From Burkholderiaceae bacterium (lineage in GTDB: Bacteria; Pseudomonadota; Gammaproteobacteria; Burkholderiales; Burkholderiaceae), in assembly GCA_023253905.1 (NCBI GenBank), contig JALREG010000141.1, positions 1-6,752 of the forward strand: 6,752 nt of DNA, read 5' to 3'. Below are positions 1 through 6,065 of the stretch, piece by piece. A program made the position numbers and the translations under genes. Numbering within the stretch: the first letter of the stretch is position 1; each line of letters starts with the position of its first letter. Under the pieces are notes generated by a model. It was not told where the DNA came from and did not search any database. It saw only the letters and a list, made by a program, of their open reading frames with translations.

Positions 1-448
1 TGTCACGGCGCTCGAGCAACGACTTGGTTGCCGACAGCCGCATCTGCTCGATGTGGTCGTTGATCGATGAATCTTTTTCGATGAACAGATCACGCTGAGG
101 CACGTAGGCCTCGGGCTGGTAGTAGTCGTAATACGAGACGAAATATTCAATGGCGTTTTCTGGGAAGAACTCGCGCATTTCAGCGTAGAGCTGTGCGGCC
201 AGCGTTTTATTCGGCGCGAGGACGAGCGCGGGCCGTCCCATCCGGGCAATGACATTGGCCATGGTGAAGGTCTTGCCCGAACCGGTCACCCCCAGCAGCG
301 TCTGAAAACTGAGACCGTCTCGCAGACCTTGCTCGAGCGCGTCGATGGCTGCGGGCTGATCGCCAGCCGGCGCAAACGGCCGGGCCAGCCGGAACGGGCT
401 ACCCGGAAACGTGAGCAGATTCGAACTGTCGTGAGCGAGATCGACCAT
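1..448 (-). CDS. uvrB: UvrB, excinuclease ABC subunit B (N-terminal 149 residues, runs off the window)
   Basis: This encodes the DNA-damage verification helicase of nucleotide excision repair, which is loaded by UvrA and recruits UvrC in the cytoplasm. The visible part is the ATPase/helicase domain 1. The Walker A motif GVTGSGKT is at residues 53-60, the helicase Ia segment [11 protein letters not shown] at 77-87, and the family-diagnostic [12 protein letters not shown], which opens the damage-probing beta-hairpin, at 106-117. It continues [15 protein letters not shown] and ends in the conserved ERRD. The N-terminal FxLxxPFxPAGDQPxAI signature is also present (about 19-35). The ATG at 448-446 is secure: an in-frame TAG lies at 469-467 and no other start codon falls between. 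There is no good Shine-Dalgarno at normal spacing; a GAGGA lies further upstream than usual. I saw no clear LexA box upstream. The family is about 670 residues, so roughly three quarters of the gene is outside the window. No frame damage is seen. Confidence 0.97.
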   Translation of the reverse strand, partial: MVDLAHDSSNLLTFPGSPFRLARPFAPAGDQPAAIDALEQGLRDGLSFQTLLGVTGSGKTFTMANVIARMGRPALVLAPNKTLAAQLYAEMREFFPENAIEYFVSYYDYYQPEAYVPQRDLFIEKDSSINDHIEQMRLSATKSLLERRD

Positions 449-841
449 CAGAAAAGAGCCGTTCCTCTACCGTGATAGACTGCCTGAAGCAGATAAGAGC
501 CACCGCCGCGCCGCCCGGACTCTGCGCTGTTTCATGTGTCCAACCGCCCGTTTGCGCCCCGCGACTCGCGGGCTCCCGTGTTGTTGATTGCTCAAACCAC
601 GAAACCCCGCCGCCTTGCCGCACCGCAACATCGCGCACCGCAGCACTGGTTTCTGCGTTGCAACAATGTCCTGAATGCAAACGGTCAGCCAAACCCGCAG
701 ACCCGCTTCGCCCGACTATCTGACCAATCGGTAATTATCGCGCGCGCCCCCCCAAAAAGCTAGAGTAGTGCACAATTCTTGTGCAGTTTCTTAAGGGTTA
801 TTTCTTTTCAATCCAATCAAATCAATCACTTAGAACTCATC
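449..841. other. Divergent intergenic region between uvrB and the aminotransferase gene
   Basis: This 393-base stretch should hold the promoters of uvrB (leftward) and of the aminotransferase unit (rightward). Short open frames occur here in several phases, but they overlap each other, have arginine-, proline- and cysteine-rich compositions typical of chance frames, and resemble no family I know. Visible structure includes a weak hairpin (639-643 pairing with 653-657), the palindrome GTTGCAAC (657-664), a run of seven C followed by five A (747-758), a perfect 7-bp inverted repeat (769-785), and an abrupt change to AT-rich sequence at 787-841. Within that leader AATC recurs at 810, 815, 820 and 824. 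I could not place a convincing sigma-70 or sigma-54 promoter on either strand. No tRNA, riboswitch or attenuator is recognisable. Confidence 0.6.
769..785. promoter_or_regulatory. Perfect inverted repeat, candidate operator (NtrC-like half-sites)
   Basis: TGCACAATTCTTGTGCA has two 7-bp arms (769-775 and 779-785) around a 3-base centre. It lies 56 bases before the aminotransferase ATG and is the strongest dyad in the intergenic region. The NtrC consensus is TGCACC-N5-GGTGCA; this site has the same 17-bp architecture and differs at one base in each half. A nitrogen-responsive input would suit a transaminase gene. Against it, I see no sigma-54 promoter nearby, and another dimeric regulator could equally use the dyad. 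There is no T tract after it, so it is not an intrinsic terminator. Confidence 0.4.
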
Positions 842-2053
842 ATGACATCCTCCATGTTCGCCGCAGTCGAGATGGCCCCGCGCGATCCGATTCTCGGTCT
901 CACCGAAGCGTTCAATGCCGACACCCGTCCCGCCAAGGTCAACCTCGGAGTAGGCGTCTATTACGACGACGACGGACGCGTCCCCCTTCTTGAGGCAGTG
1001 CGGGAGGCGGAGAAACAGCGCTTGGAGAAACAGCCTGCGCGGGCCTATCTGCCCATCGAGGGGTTCGCCGCCTACAACCAGGCGGTTCAGGGATTGCTCT
1101 TTGGCCCGGCCTCGCCGCTAACCGCTGCAGGCCGCGTTGCAACATTCGAGGCGCTGGGCGGAACGGGCGGCCTTCGCGTCGGCGCCGACTTTCTGCGGCG
1201 ACTGATGCCAACGGCTGAGGTATGGATCAGTGATCCCAGTTGGGAGAACCACCGTGCCCTGTTCGAAGCTGCAGGCTTCAAGGTCAACGCGTATACCTAT
1301 TACGATGCTGCCAGCCATGGCGTGAATTTCAACGGAATGCGGGCATCACTCGAGGCCCTGCCCGCCGGGTCGATCGTGGTGCTGCACGCGTGCTGCCACA
1401 ATCCCACCGGCGTTGACCTCAGTGCCGACCAATGGTCGCAGGTCGTCGACACCGTCCGCGCACGCGGTCTGGTCGCCTTTCTCGACATGGCCTATCAGGG
1501 CTTTGGAGATGGCATTGCCGAAGACGCGCTCGCGCTCAACCTGTTCGCCGCCTCCGGTCTCAACTTTCTTGTCTCCAGCTCGTTTTCAAAGTCGTTTTCT
1601 CTTTACGGCGAACGCGTGGGGGCGCTCTCCGTCGTCACCGCCGATCGAGATGAAACCGCTCGCGTCGTCAGCCAGGTAAAGCGCACCATCCGTACCAACT
1701 ATTCGAGCCCACCCACCCACGGGGCTGCGGTGGTGGCGGCTGTTCTCTCCACGCCCGCCCTGAGAGCCACGTGGGAGCGCGAGCTCGCCACCATGCGAGA
1801 GCGTATTCGCGCCATGCGAAGCGGCCTCGTCGAGGGCCTCAAGGCTCGCGGTGTCAGGCGAGATTTCAGCTTCGTGATCCGTCAGCGCGGCATGTTTTCC
1901 TACTCTGGCCTCAATCGCGACCAGGTCGACGTACTGCGTGAGCAATACGGCATCTACGCCATCAGCACGGGGCGCATCTGCCTGGCAGCACTCAACTCGC
2001 GAAATATCGACTACGTGGCAGATTCAATTGCCAAGGTCTTGAGCAACGCCTGA
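842..2053 (+). CDS. tyrB: Class I PLP-dependent aspartate/aromatic amino acid aminotransferase
   Basis: This 403-residue cytoplasmic enzyme is of the AspC/TyrB type. It exchanges an amino group between 2-oxoglutarate or oxaloacetate and aspartate, tyrosine, phenylalanine or similar amino acids, feeding amino acid synthesis and breakdown. The PLP lysine is K250 in SFSKSFSLYGERVGAL. Cofactor contacts are N187 in HNPTG, D215 and Y218 in FLDMAYQGFGDG, and R258. Substrate carboxylates are bound by R378 (GRICLAAL) and by R284 in RTIRTNYSSPP, the counterpart of AspC Arg292. W134 in DPSWENH matches AspC Trp140. Length is normal. The ATG at 842 gives the usual family N-terminus; an ATG at 854 (MFAAVEMAPRDPILGL) is a possible alternative, whereas the TTG at 779 lies inside the inverted repeat and adds residues unlike the family. 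No Shine-Dalgarno is visible. The monooxygenase gene follows after 18 bases, so they are probably cotranscribed. Sequence alone does not separate AspC from TyrB specificity; the gene symbol follows usual naming at this locus. Confidence 0.95.
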   Translation: MTSSMFAAVEMAPRDPILGLTEAFNADTRPAKVNLGVGVYYDDDGRVPLLEAVREAEKQRLEKQPARAYLPIEGFAAYNQAVQGLLFGPASPLTAAGRVATFEALGGTGGLRVGADFLRRLMPTAEVWISDPSWENHRALFEAAGFKVNAYTYYDAASHGVNFNGMRASLEALPAGSIVVLHACCHNPTGVDLSADQWSQVVDTVRARGLVAFLDMAYQGFGDGIAEDALALNLFAASGLNFLVSSSFSKSFSLYGERVGALSVVTADRDETARVVSQVKRTIRTNYSSPPTHGAAVVAAVLSTPALRATWERELATMRERIRAMRSGLVEGLKARGVRRDFSFVIRQRGMFSYSGLNRDQVDVLREQYGIYAISTGRICLAALNSRNIDYVADSIAKVLSNA

Positions 2054-2071
2054 CCGGTACCTGTTCTCATC

Positions 2072-3883
2072 ATGGCCAGCCAGCCTACCCCGTGCTCTCT
2101 TTCAGCAGCCGTCTCAGATTGGGCTGACCAACTGAACCGCATCGCCGCGCTAGACGACCCAGCCCGCATAGCAAGCCTGTTTGATGAAGACAGCCACTGG
2201 CGTGAGGCGTTGGCGCTCACCTGGTCGCTCACCACTCTCAGCGGTCGGCAGGCGCTGGCTGCGCCCCTCGCACGCGGGCTCGCGAGCGCGCGGGCGAGGG
2301 CCTTCCAGATTGATGAGAAGCGCGCTCCACCGCGAATCGTTGAGCGAGCCGGCGTGCGCGCGGTGGAAGCCATCCTGAAGTTCGACACCGAAACCGGTGC
2401 GGCGGCTGCGCTGTTGCGCCTGCGGGTGTTGCCCAGCGGCGATATCTCGCGCACCGCATGGACCTTGCACACTGCACTCGAGGCTATCCGGGGATATGAC
2501 GAGGAGACGCTGCGCGCGCGTCGCGAGGAACCCGTCTACCAGCGCGAATGGAACGGCCCCAACTGGCTGGAACGTCGCAGCATCGCTGCGCGTTTCGAGG
2601 ACCGCGAACCCACAGTGTTGGTCGTGGGAGGTGGGCATGCGGGGCTGTCGGTCGCAGCGCGGCTCAATCAACTGGGCATCGACAATCTGGTGATCGATCC
2701 GATGGAAAGAGTCGGTGATAACTGGCGAAAACGCTACCGGGCGCTCAAGCTCCACAACCAGTTTCACAGTAATCATCTGCCCTACATGCCGTTTCCGTCC
2801 ACCTGGCAGCGCTATCTGCCGAAGGACCGGATCGCCAACTGGTTCGAGACATATGTTGAGTGCATGGACATTCATTTCTGGACGCGCACGCGCCTGACCC
2901 GCGCCAGACGGATTGACGGCTCGGGGCGACCGGGCGCAACAACCGACGACCACTGGGAAGCACATGTACAGCGGGAAGACGGAACCGAGCGCGTGCTTCG
3001 ACCGCGGCATATCATTCTTGCAACCGGCGTGAGTGGCGCCGCGAAAATGCCGGACATCCCAACCCTGGATCGCTTTGAGGGTCAGGTCGTCCACAGCAGC
3101 GCCTTTGCAGACGGCGCGGCCTGGCGCGGCAAACCGGTGATGGTGATCGGCACCGGCACGAGCGCCCACGACGTAGCGCAGGAGCTTCATGGCCAGGGCG
3201 CGCGTGCAGTGATGGTGCAACGCAATCCCACGATGGTGATCGAGATCGAGCCTAGCGCCCAGCTTTATGACGGCGTGTTTTTGGGTGAAGGCCCCTCCAT
3301 CGAAGACCGAGACCTGATCAACACCTCGATGCCGCTACCGATCACGCTCCAGGGCCACCGCTCGCTCACCAGTCAGGCGCGCGAGCAGGATCGTCCACTG
3401 CTTGATGCCCTTGAAAAGGTGGGTTTCCGGCTTTCAAGTGGCGTTGACGGCACTGGCTGGCCCTATCTTTTCCGTTCACGCGGCGGCGGTTACTACTTCA
3501 ACGTTGGCTGCTCCAATCTGATCGCCTCTCGGGAAATTGGACTCATTCAATACGACGACATCGCATCCTTCGAAGCGAACGGCGCCCGTATGAAAGATGG
3601 CTCACTCGTTGAGAGCGAACTGATCGTGCTGGGCACCGGCTATCACGGGCTTGAGCACACAGTCGCTGGCTTTTTTGGCGACGAAGTGGCCAAACGTGTG
3701 GGGCCGGTCTGGGGGTTTGATCCCGACACCGCCGAACTACGCGCCATGTGGACTCGCACTGGGCAGCCCGGGCTGTATTTCACGGGCGGCGCGTTTTCAC
3801 AATGCCGTGCTTATTCGAAATACCTTGCGTTGCAGATCCAGGCGCAGGAGCTGGGGCTGCTGGAATCTGGATCGACGCATTGA
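2072..3883 (+). CDS. Flavin-containing monooxygenase (class B, YUCCA/FMO-like) with N-terminal NTF2-like domain
   Basis: This 603-residue protein is predicted to be an FAD- and NADPH-dependent monooxygenase. Residues about 10-140 resemble an NTF2/SnoaL-like domain (LFDEDSHWREALALTW, 37-51). The flavoenzyme core begins near 180. The first Rossmann motif VVGGGHAGLSVA (184-195) binds FAD, and GDNWRKRYRALKLHN (215-229) is typical of FMOs. The fingerprint FxGxxxHxxxF is F335, G337, H341 and F345. The second Rossmann motif VIGTGTSAHD (358-367) binds NADPH. ILATG (315-319) and VLGTGY (519-524) are the conserved linkers, and the C-terminus has the usual GGAFSQCRAYSKYLALQI (572-589). The Baeyer-Villiger ending HxxxWP is absent, arguing for an N-oxygenating, S-oxygenating or YUCCA-type enzyme. 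No signal peptide or membrane segment is seen. Long homologues with this NTF2-FMO layout are known in bacteria and fungi; their substrates are mostly undefined. There is no Shine-Dalgarno before the ATG; it lies 18 bases after, and in frame with, the aminotransferase stop, which suggests translational coupling. Confidence 0.9.
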   Translation: MASQPTPCSLSAAVSDWADQLNRIAALDDPARIASLFDEDSHWREALALTWSLTTLSGRQALAAPLARGLASARARAFQIDEKRAPPRIVERAGVRAVEAILKFDTETGAAAALLRLRVLPSGDISRTAWTLHTALEAIRGYDEETLRARREEPVYQREWNGPNWLERRSIAARFEDREPTVLVVGGGHAGLSVAARLNQLGIDNLVIDPMERVGDNWRKRYRALKLHNQFHSNHLPYMPFPSTWQRYLPKDRIANWFETYVECMDIHFWTRTRLTRARRIDGSGRPGATTDDHWEAHVQREDGTERVLRPRHIILATGVSGAAKMPDIPTLDRFEGQVVHSSAFADGAAWRGKPVMVIGTGTSAHDVAQELHGQGARAVMVQRNPTMVIEIEPSAQLYDGVFLGEGPSIEDRDLINTSMPLPITLQGHRSLTSQAREQDRPLLDALEKVGFRLSSGVDGTGWPYLFRSRGGGYYFNVGCSNLIASREIGLIQYDDIASFEANGARMKDGSLVESELIVLGTGYHGLEHTVAGFFGDEVAKRVGPVWGFDPDTAELRAMWTRTGQPGLYFTGGAFSQCRAYSKYLALQIQAQELGLLESGSTH

Positions 3884-3940
3884 CAGGGTGAAGCCCGGGT
3901 GAAACCATCAAAGTCGTTCCGCCACCCAGGACGACACACG

Positions 3941-4957
3941 ATGACTTCCGCTCGTTTGATGGCCCGTCTTCGCGAAATTTGTTCTCCCTTTACCGGTAGC
4001 CGCCTCGCCAGCACCGCCACGGCAGTCACACTCGCGCTCGCAAGCCCGATTATCGCGGCACAGACCGCCGATTATCCGAACCGGCCCATTCGTGTGATCG
4101 TTCCCTACGCGCCCGGTGGTACCGATCATCAGATTCGCGCACTTGCGCCCACCTTCGCTCGGCTGCTCGGGCAATCGCTCGTCATAGAAAATCGTGAAGG
4201 CGGCGGCGCAACGGTGGGCACCGCACTTGTCAAGCAGGCCAAGCCCGATGGCTACACCCTGCTCTACACGGGCACTGGTGCGCTCACCGTAGCGCCGAAC
4301 GTGCGGAAGCAGGCGTACACGCTCGACGATTTCTCGCCCATCGGCAATGTGATTGGAACGCCTTTCATCATCGCGGCAGGTTCCGGCGCCCCTTACAAGA
4401 CGCTCGCCGACATGATTGCCTGGGCCAAGCAGCACCCCGGGCAAGCCACTTTCGGGTCGGCCGGTCAATCAACCAGTACGCACCTCGCGGGTGAGGCGCT
4501 CGCAGCCGCTGCCGGAATCCGCGTACTGCATGTGCCCTTCCAGGGCATCGCGCCAGCGGTCACCGCCGCGCTGGGTGGCCATGTTCACATGGCACTGGGC
4601 CTGCCTGGCGCGATCATGCCCCAAGTGAATGCGGGCAAGCTCGTGCCACTAGCCACCACGGGGCTGCAAAAACTTGCGCTGCTGAACGACATCCCAACGC
4701 TCGCAGACCAGGGCGTGAACTTCGCCAACCTGAGTAGTTTTGGGCTGCTTGCGCCCAGGGATGTACCTGAGGACATCTTGCAAAAGCTGTCGGCGGCCCT
4801 TGCCCAGGCGGTTCAGCAACCCGAATTCCTCGATGCCGCCCGCAAGGGATTCAACAGCCCGCTCTATCTCGATCGTCAGGCATTCCGCGCCGCACTCATC
4901 GAGGAGGACCGGCTCTACAAGGGCATGATCCGCGACCTCAAACTGTCCGAGAACTGA
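3941..4957 (+). CDS. Bug-family tripartite tricarboxylate transporter substrate-binding protein (TctC-like)
   Basis: This 338-residue periplasmic receptor captures a small, usually carboxylated solute for a TctA/TctB-type membrane carrier. The N-terminus is a signal peptide: basic residues in the first 21, a hydrophobic stretch STATAVTLALASPIIAA at 24-40, and probable cleavage before QTADYPNRP. The mature part opens with the family hallmark YPNRPIRVIVPYAPGG (45-60) followed by T61-D62 of the first ligand loop. VIENREGGGATVG (81-93) and KPDGYTLL (101-108) follow, then the two-lobe fold with HVPFQG, IPTLADQG and FGLLAPRDVP. Length is usual for the family. The ATG at 3941 is preferred because AGGA sits at 3928-3931. 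A GTG at 3899, also with an AGGG upstream, would add 14 mostly polar residues before the signal peptide, and an ATG at 3959 would shorten it. No TctA or TctB gene lies in the window, which is common for Bug receptors. The ligand cannot be inferred. It lies 57 bases after the monooxygenase on the same strand. Confidence 0.94.
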   Translation: MTSARLMARLREICSPFTGSRLASTATAVTLALASPIIAAQTADYPNRPIRVIVPYAPGGTDHQIRALAPTFARLLGQSLVIENREGGGATVGTALVKQAKPDGYTLLYTGTGALTVAPNVRKQAYTLDDFSPIGNVIGTPFIIAAGSGAPYKTLADMIAWAKQHPGQATFGSAGQSTSTHLAGEALAAAAGIRVLHVPFQGIAPAVTAALGGHVHMALGLPGAIMPQVNAGKLVPLATTGLQKLALLNDIPTLADQGVNFANLSSFGLLAPRDVPEDILQKLSAALAQAVQQPEFLDAARKGFNSPLYLDRQAFRAALIEEDRLYKGMIRDLKLSEN

Positions 4958-4967
4958 CTTCGGGCGA

Positions 4968-6023
4968 TCAATAAAGGGTCTGCGCTGGAACGAACTGGCG
5001 CCAGTGCTCAGGCCGGAGCGGCTGCTCACCGAACGTCTGCAGCCGGTCGGCCGCCAGCCCAATCCAATCTGGCGCGGATTGCGCCTTCCGCCGTGCGTAG
5101 TCACGTACCGCATCGACGGCCGCTGTGATCACCTCGAACCCTCCGGTCATCACCGCCGTGCAAAGTTCGACCGCACTCGCACCGGCCAGCATCATGCGCA
5201 GCACATCGTCGCCGTTACGTGCGCCATTGGTGCCGATCAGGGGATAATCGGATCCAAGGCGCTTACGGCTGCGCGCGAGCCAATAGCAGGTGAGCGGTAA
5301 GGCCCAGCCCCCGCCGTAGCCCAGATTGGTGCCCAGCATGGGTGACTGGGTCTCGAGGTCGGGGAGCATGCCCAGCGACCGACCGATCATGATCACCGAC
5401 GCTGCCCCTCCATCACGTGCAGCCTGCGCAAGTGCGGCCACATTCTCGCTCTGGCCCGTGAGTTTGACCCAGACCGGAACGTTCACCGCAGTGCAGACCG
5501 CGGACACCTGCTCGCGGACCCGATCAGCAGCCCGTTCGGTGATGATTGCACCGGATGCGGCTTCGTCGCCATACGGGGCCCCGACATTGAATTCGATCAG
5601 CCTGAGTCCGGCCTGCGCCATACGTTTGGCAATCGAAACTGCTTCGCTGAGGTCAGCAAGGATCAGGCTGCCCGCGACGTAGGCATCCTGAGATCGCGCA
5701 TCGCGGTCCAGACGGGCCACCTGCTCGATCCAGTCATCGGTTGCAAGCGGCTGTAGACCGGACCGGCAGAGCAGATTCGCACGCGGCCAATCGCTACCGG
5801 GCCACGCCTCTCGAGCCCACCGGCAATCGAAGAGCGCATAGTCGGTGCGAGCAAGTTGCTCGCGCGCAGCCGTTGTTTCATTGACCGACTTCGCCACCAC
5901 CACCGCAGCGCCCGCAGCCAGCCCCGCGCGAATGCCAGCCTCAGTGAGCACATGTTCGCCAGATGCGCATATCACTGGGTTTTTCAGCTCAAGCCGCCCC
6001 AGTGTGACCGAGGACTGCGTCAT
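4968..6023 (-). CDS. Dihydroorotate dehydrogenase-like FMN oxidoreductase (PyrD/PreA superfamily), atypical active site
   Basis: This 351-residue predicted TIM-barrel flavoprotein belongs to the dihydroorotate/dihydropyrimidine dehydrogenase superfamily. Features seen in order are LKNPVICASG (13-22, first strand and FMN loop), VVAKS (42-46) with the FMN-contacting lysine K45, IEFNVGAPYGDEA (143-155, the counterpart of xELNLSCPN in class 1 enzymes), VWVKL (184-188) with K187 matching the second FMN lysine, GTNGARNGDD (264-273), and AGASAVELCTAV (280-291) for phosphate binding. The catalytic Cys of class 1A/1B enzymes, or the Ser of class 2, appears replaced by A149. The CxxCxxC ferredoxin domain of PreA is absent, and no PyrK or PreT partner is in view. 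It is therefore unlikely to be the biosynthetic PyrD. The start is fixed by an in-frame TGA at 6029-6027 and a good GGAG. It lies 42 bases downstream of the SDR gene on the same strand, so it is probably cotranscribed. The reaction is unknown. Confidence 0.85.
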   Translation of the reverse strand: MTQSSVTLGRLELKNPVICASGEHVLTEAGIRAGLAAGAAVVVAKSVNETTAAREQLARTDYALFDCRWAREAWPGSDWPRANLLCRSGLQPLATDDWIEQVARLDRDARSQDAYVAGSLILADLSEAVSIAKRMAQAGLRLIEFNVGAPYGDEAASGAIITERAADRVREQVSAVCTAVNVPVWVKLTGQSENVAALAQAARDGGAASVIMIGRSLGMLPDLETQSPMLGTNLGYGGGWALPLTCYWLARSRKRLGSDYPLIGTNGARNGDDVLRMMLAGASAVELCTAVMTGGFEVITAAVDAVRDYARRKAQSAPDWIGLAADRLQTFGEQPLRPEHWRQFVPAQTLY

Positions 6024-6030
6024 GATTCAT

Positions 6031-6034
6031 CTCC
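6031..6034 (-). promoter_or_regulatory. Ribosome binding site of the DHOD-like gene
   Basis: On the minus strand GGAG lies 7 bases before the ATG at 6023-6021. It is one of the few clear Shine-Dalgarno sequences in the window and supports this start. A nearer upstream ATG (6030-6028) is out of frame. Confidence 0.75.
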
Positions 6035-6065
6035 AACCCATCGCCAGCGCCAGTGCCGGCCCGGG

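Noticed and set aside
639..657. Hairpin with a 5-bp stem (639-643 with 653-657)
   Set aside because: The stem is short, the loop is 9 bases, and there is no T tract or conservation evidence. It is too weak to call an RNA element or terminator.
472..763. Short plus-strand frames (472-723, 536-763) in the uvrB-aminotransferase gap
   Set aside because: They overlap each other in different phases, have chance-like composition and no recognisable domain or ribosome binding site.
779..841. TTG start at 779 that would extend the aminotransferase by 21 residues
   Set aside because: The TTG is inside the inverted repeat, the extra residues do not resemble the family N-terminus, and the ATG at 842 gives the expected start.
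449..841. Search for a LexA box, sigma-54 promoter, riboswitch or tRNA in the intergenic region
   Set aside because: No match good enough to report was found by eye on either strand.
2150..3220. Long 356-codon open frame antisense to the FMO gene
   Set aside because: It lies wholly opposite a strongly supported FMO coding sequence, has a His/Cys/Arg-rich composition and matches no family. It is a GC-rich shadow frame.
4994..5005. Perfect 12-bp palindrome ACTGGCGCCAGT
   Set aside because: It lies within the C-terminal coding part of the DHOD-like gene, has no loop or T tract, and is a plausible chance occurrence in GC-rich sequence.
4968..6023. Assignment as the biosynthetic PyrD or as PreA
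   Set aside because: The active-site Cys/Ser appears missing, there is no ferredoxin domain or electron-transfer partner, and the gene sits with an SDR, so a pyrimidine role is not supported.
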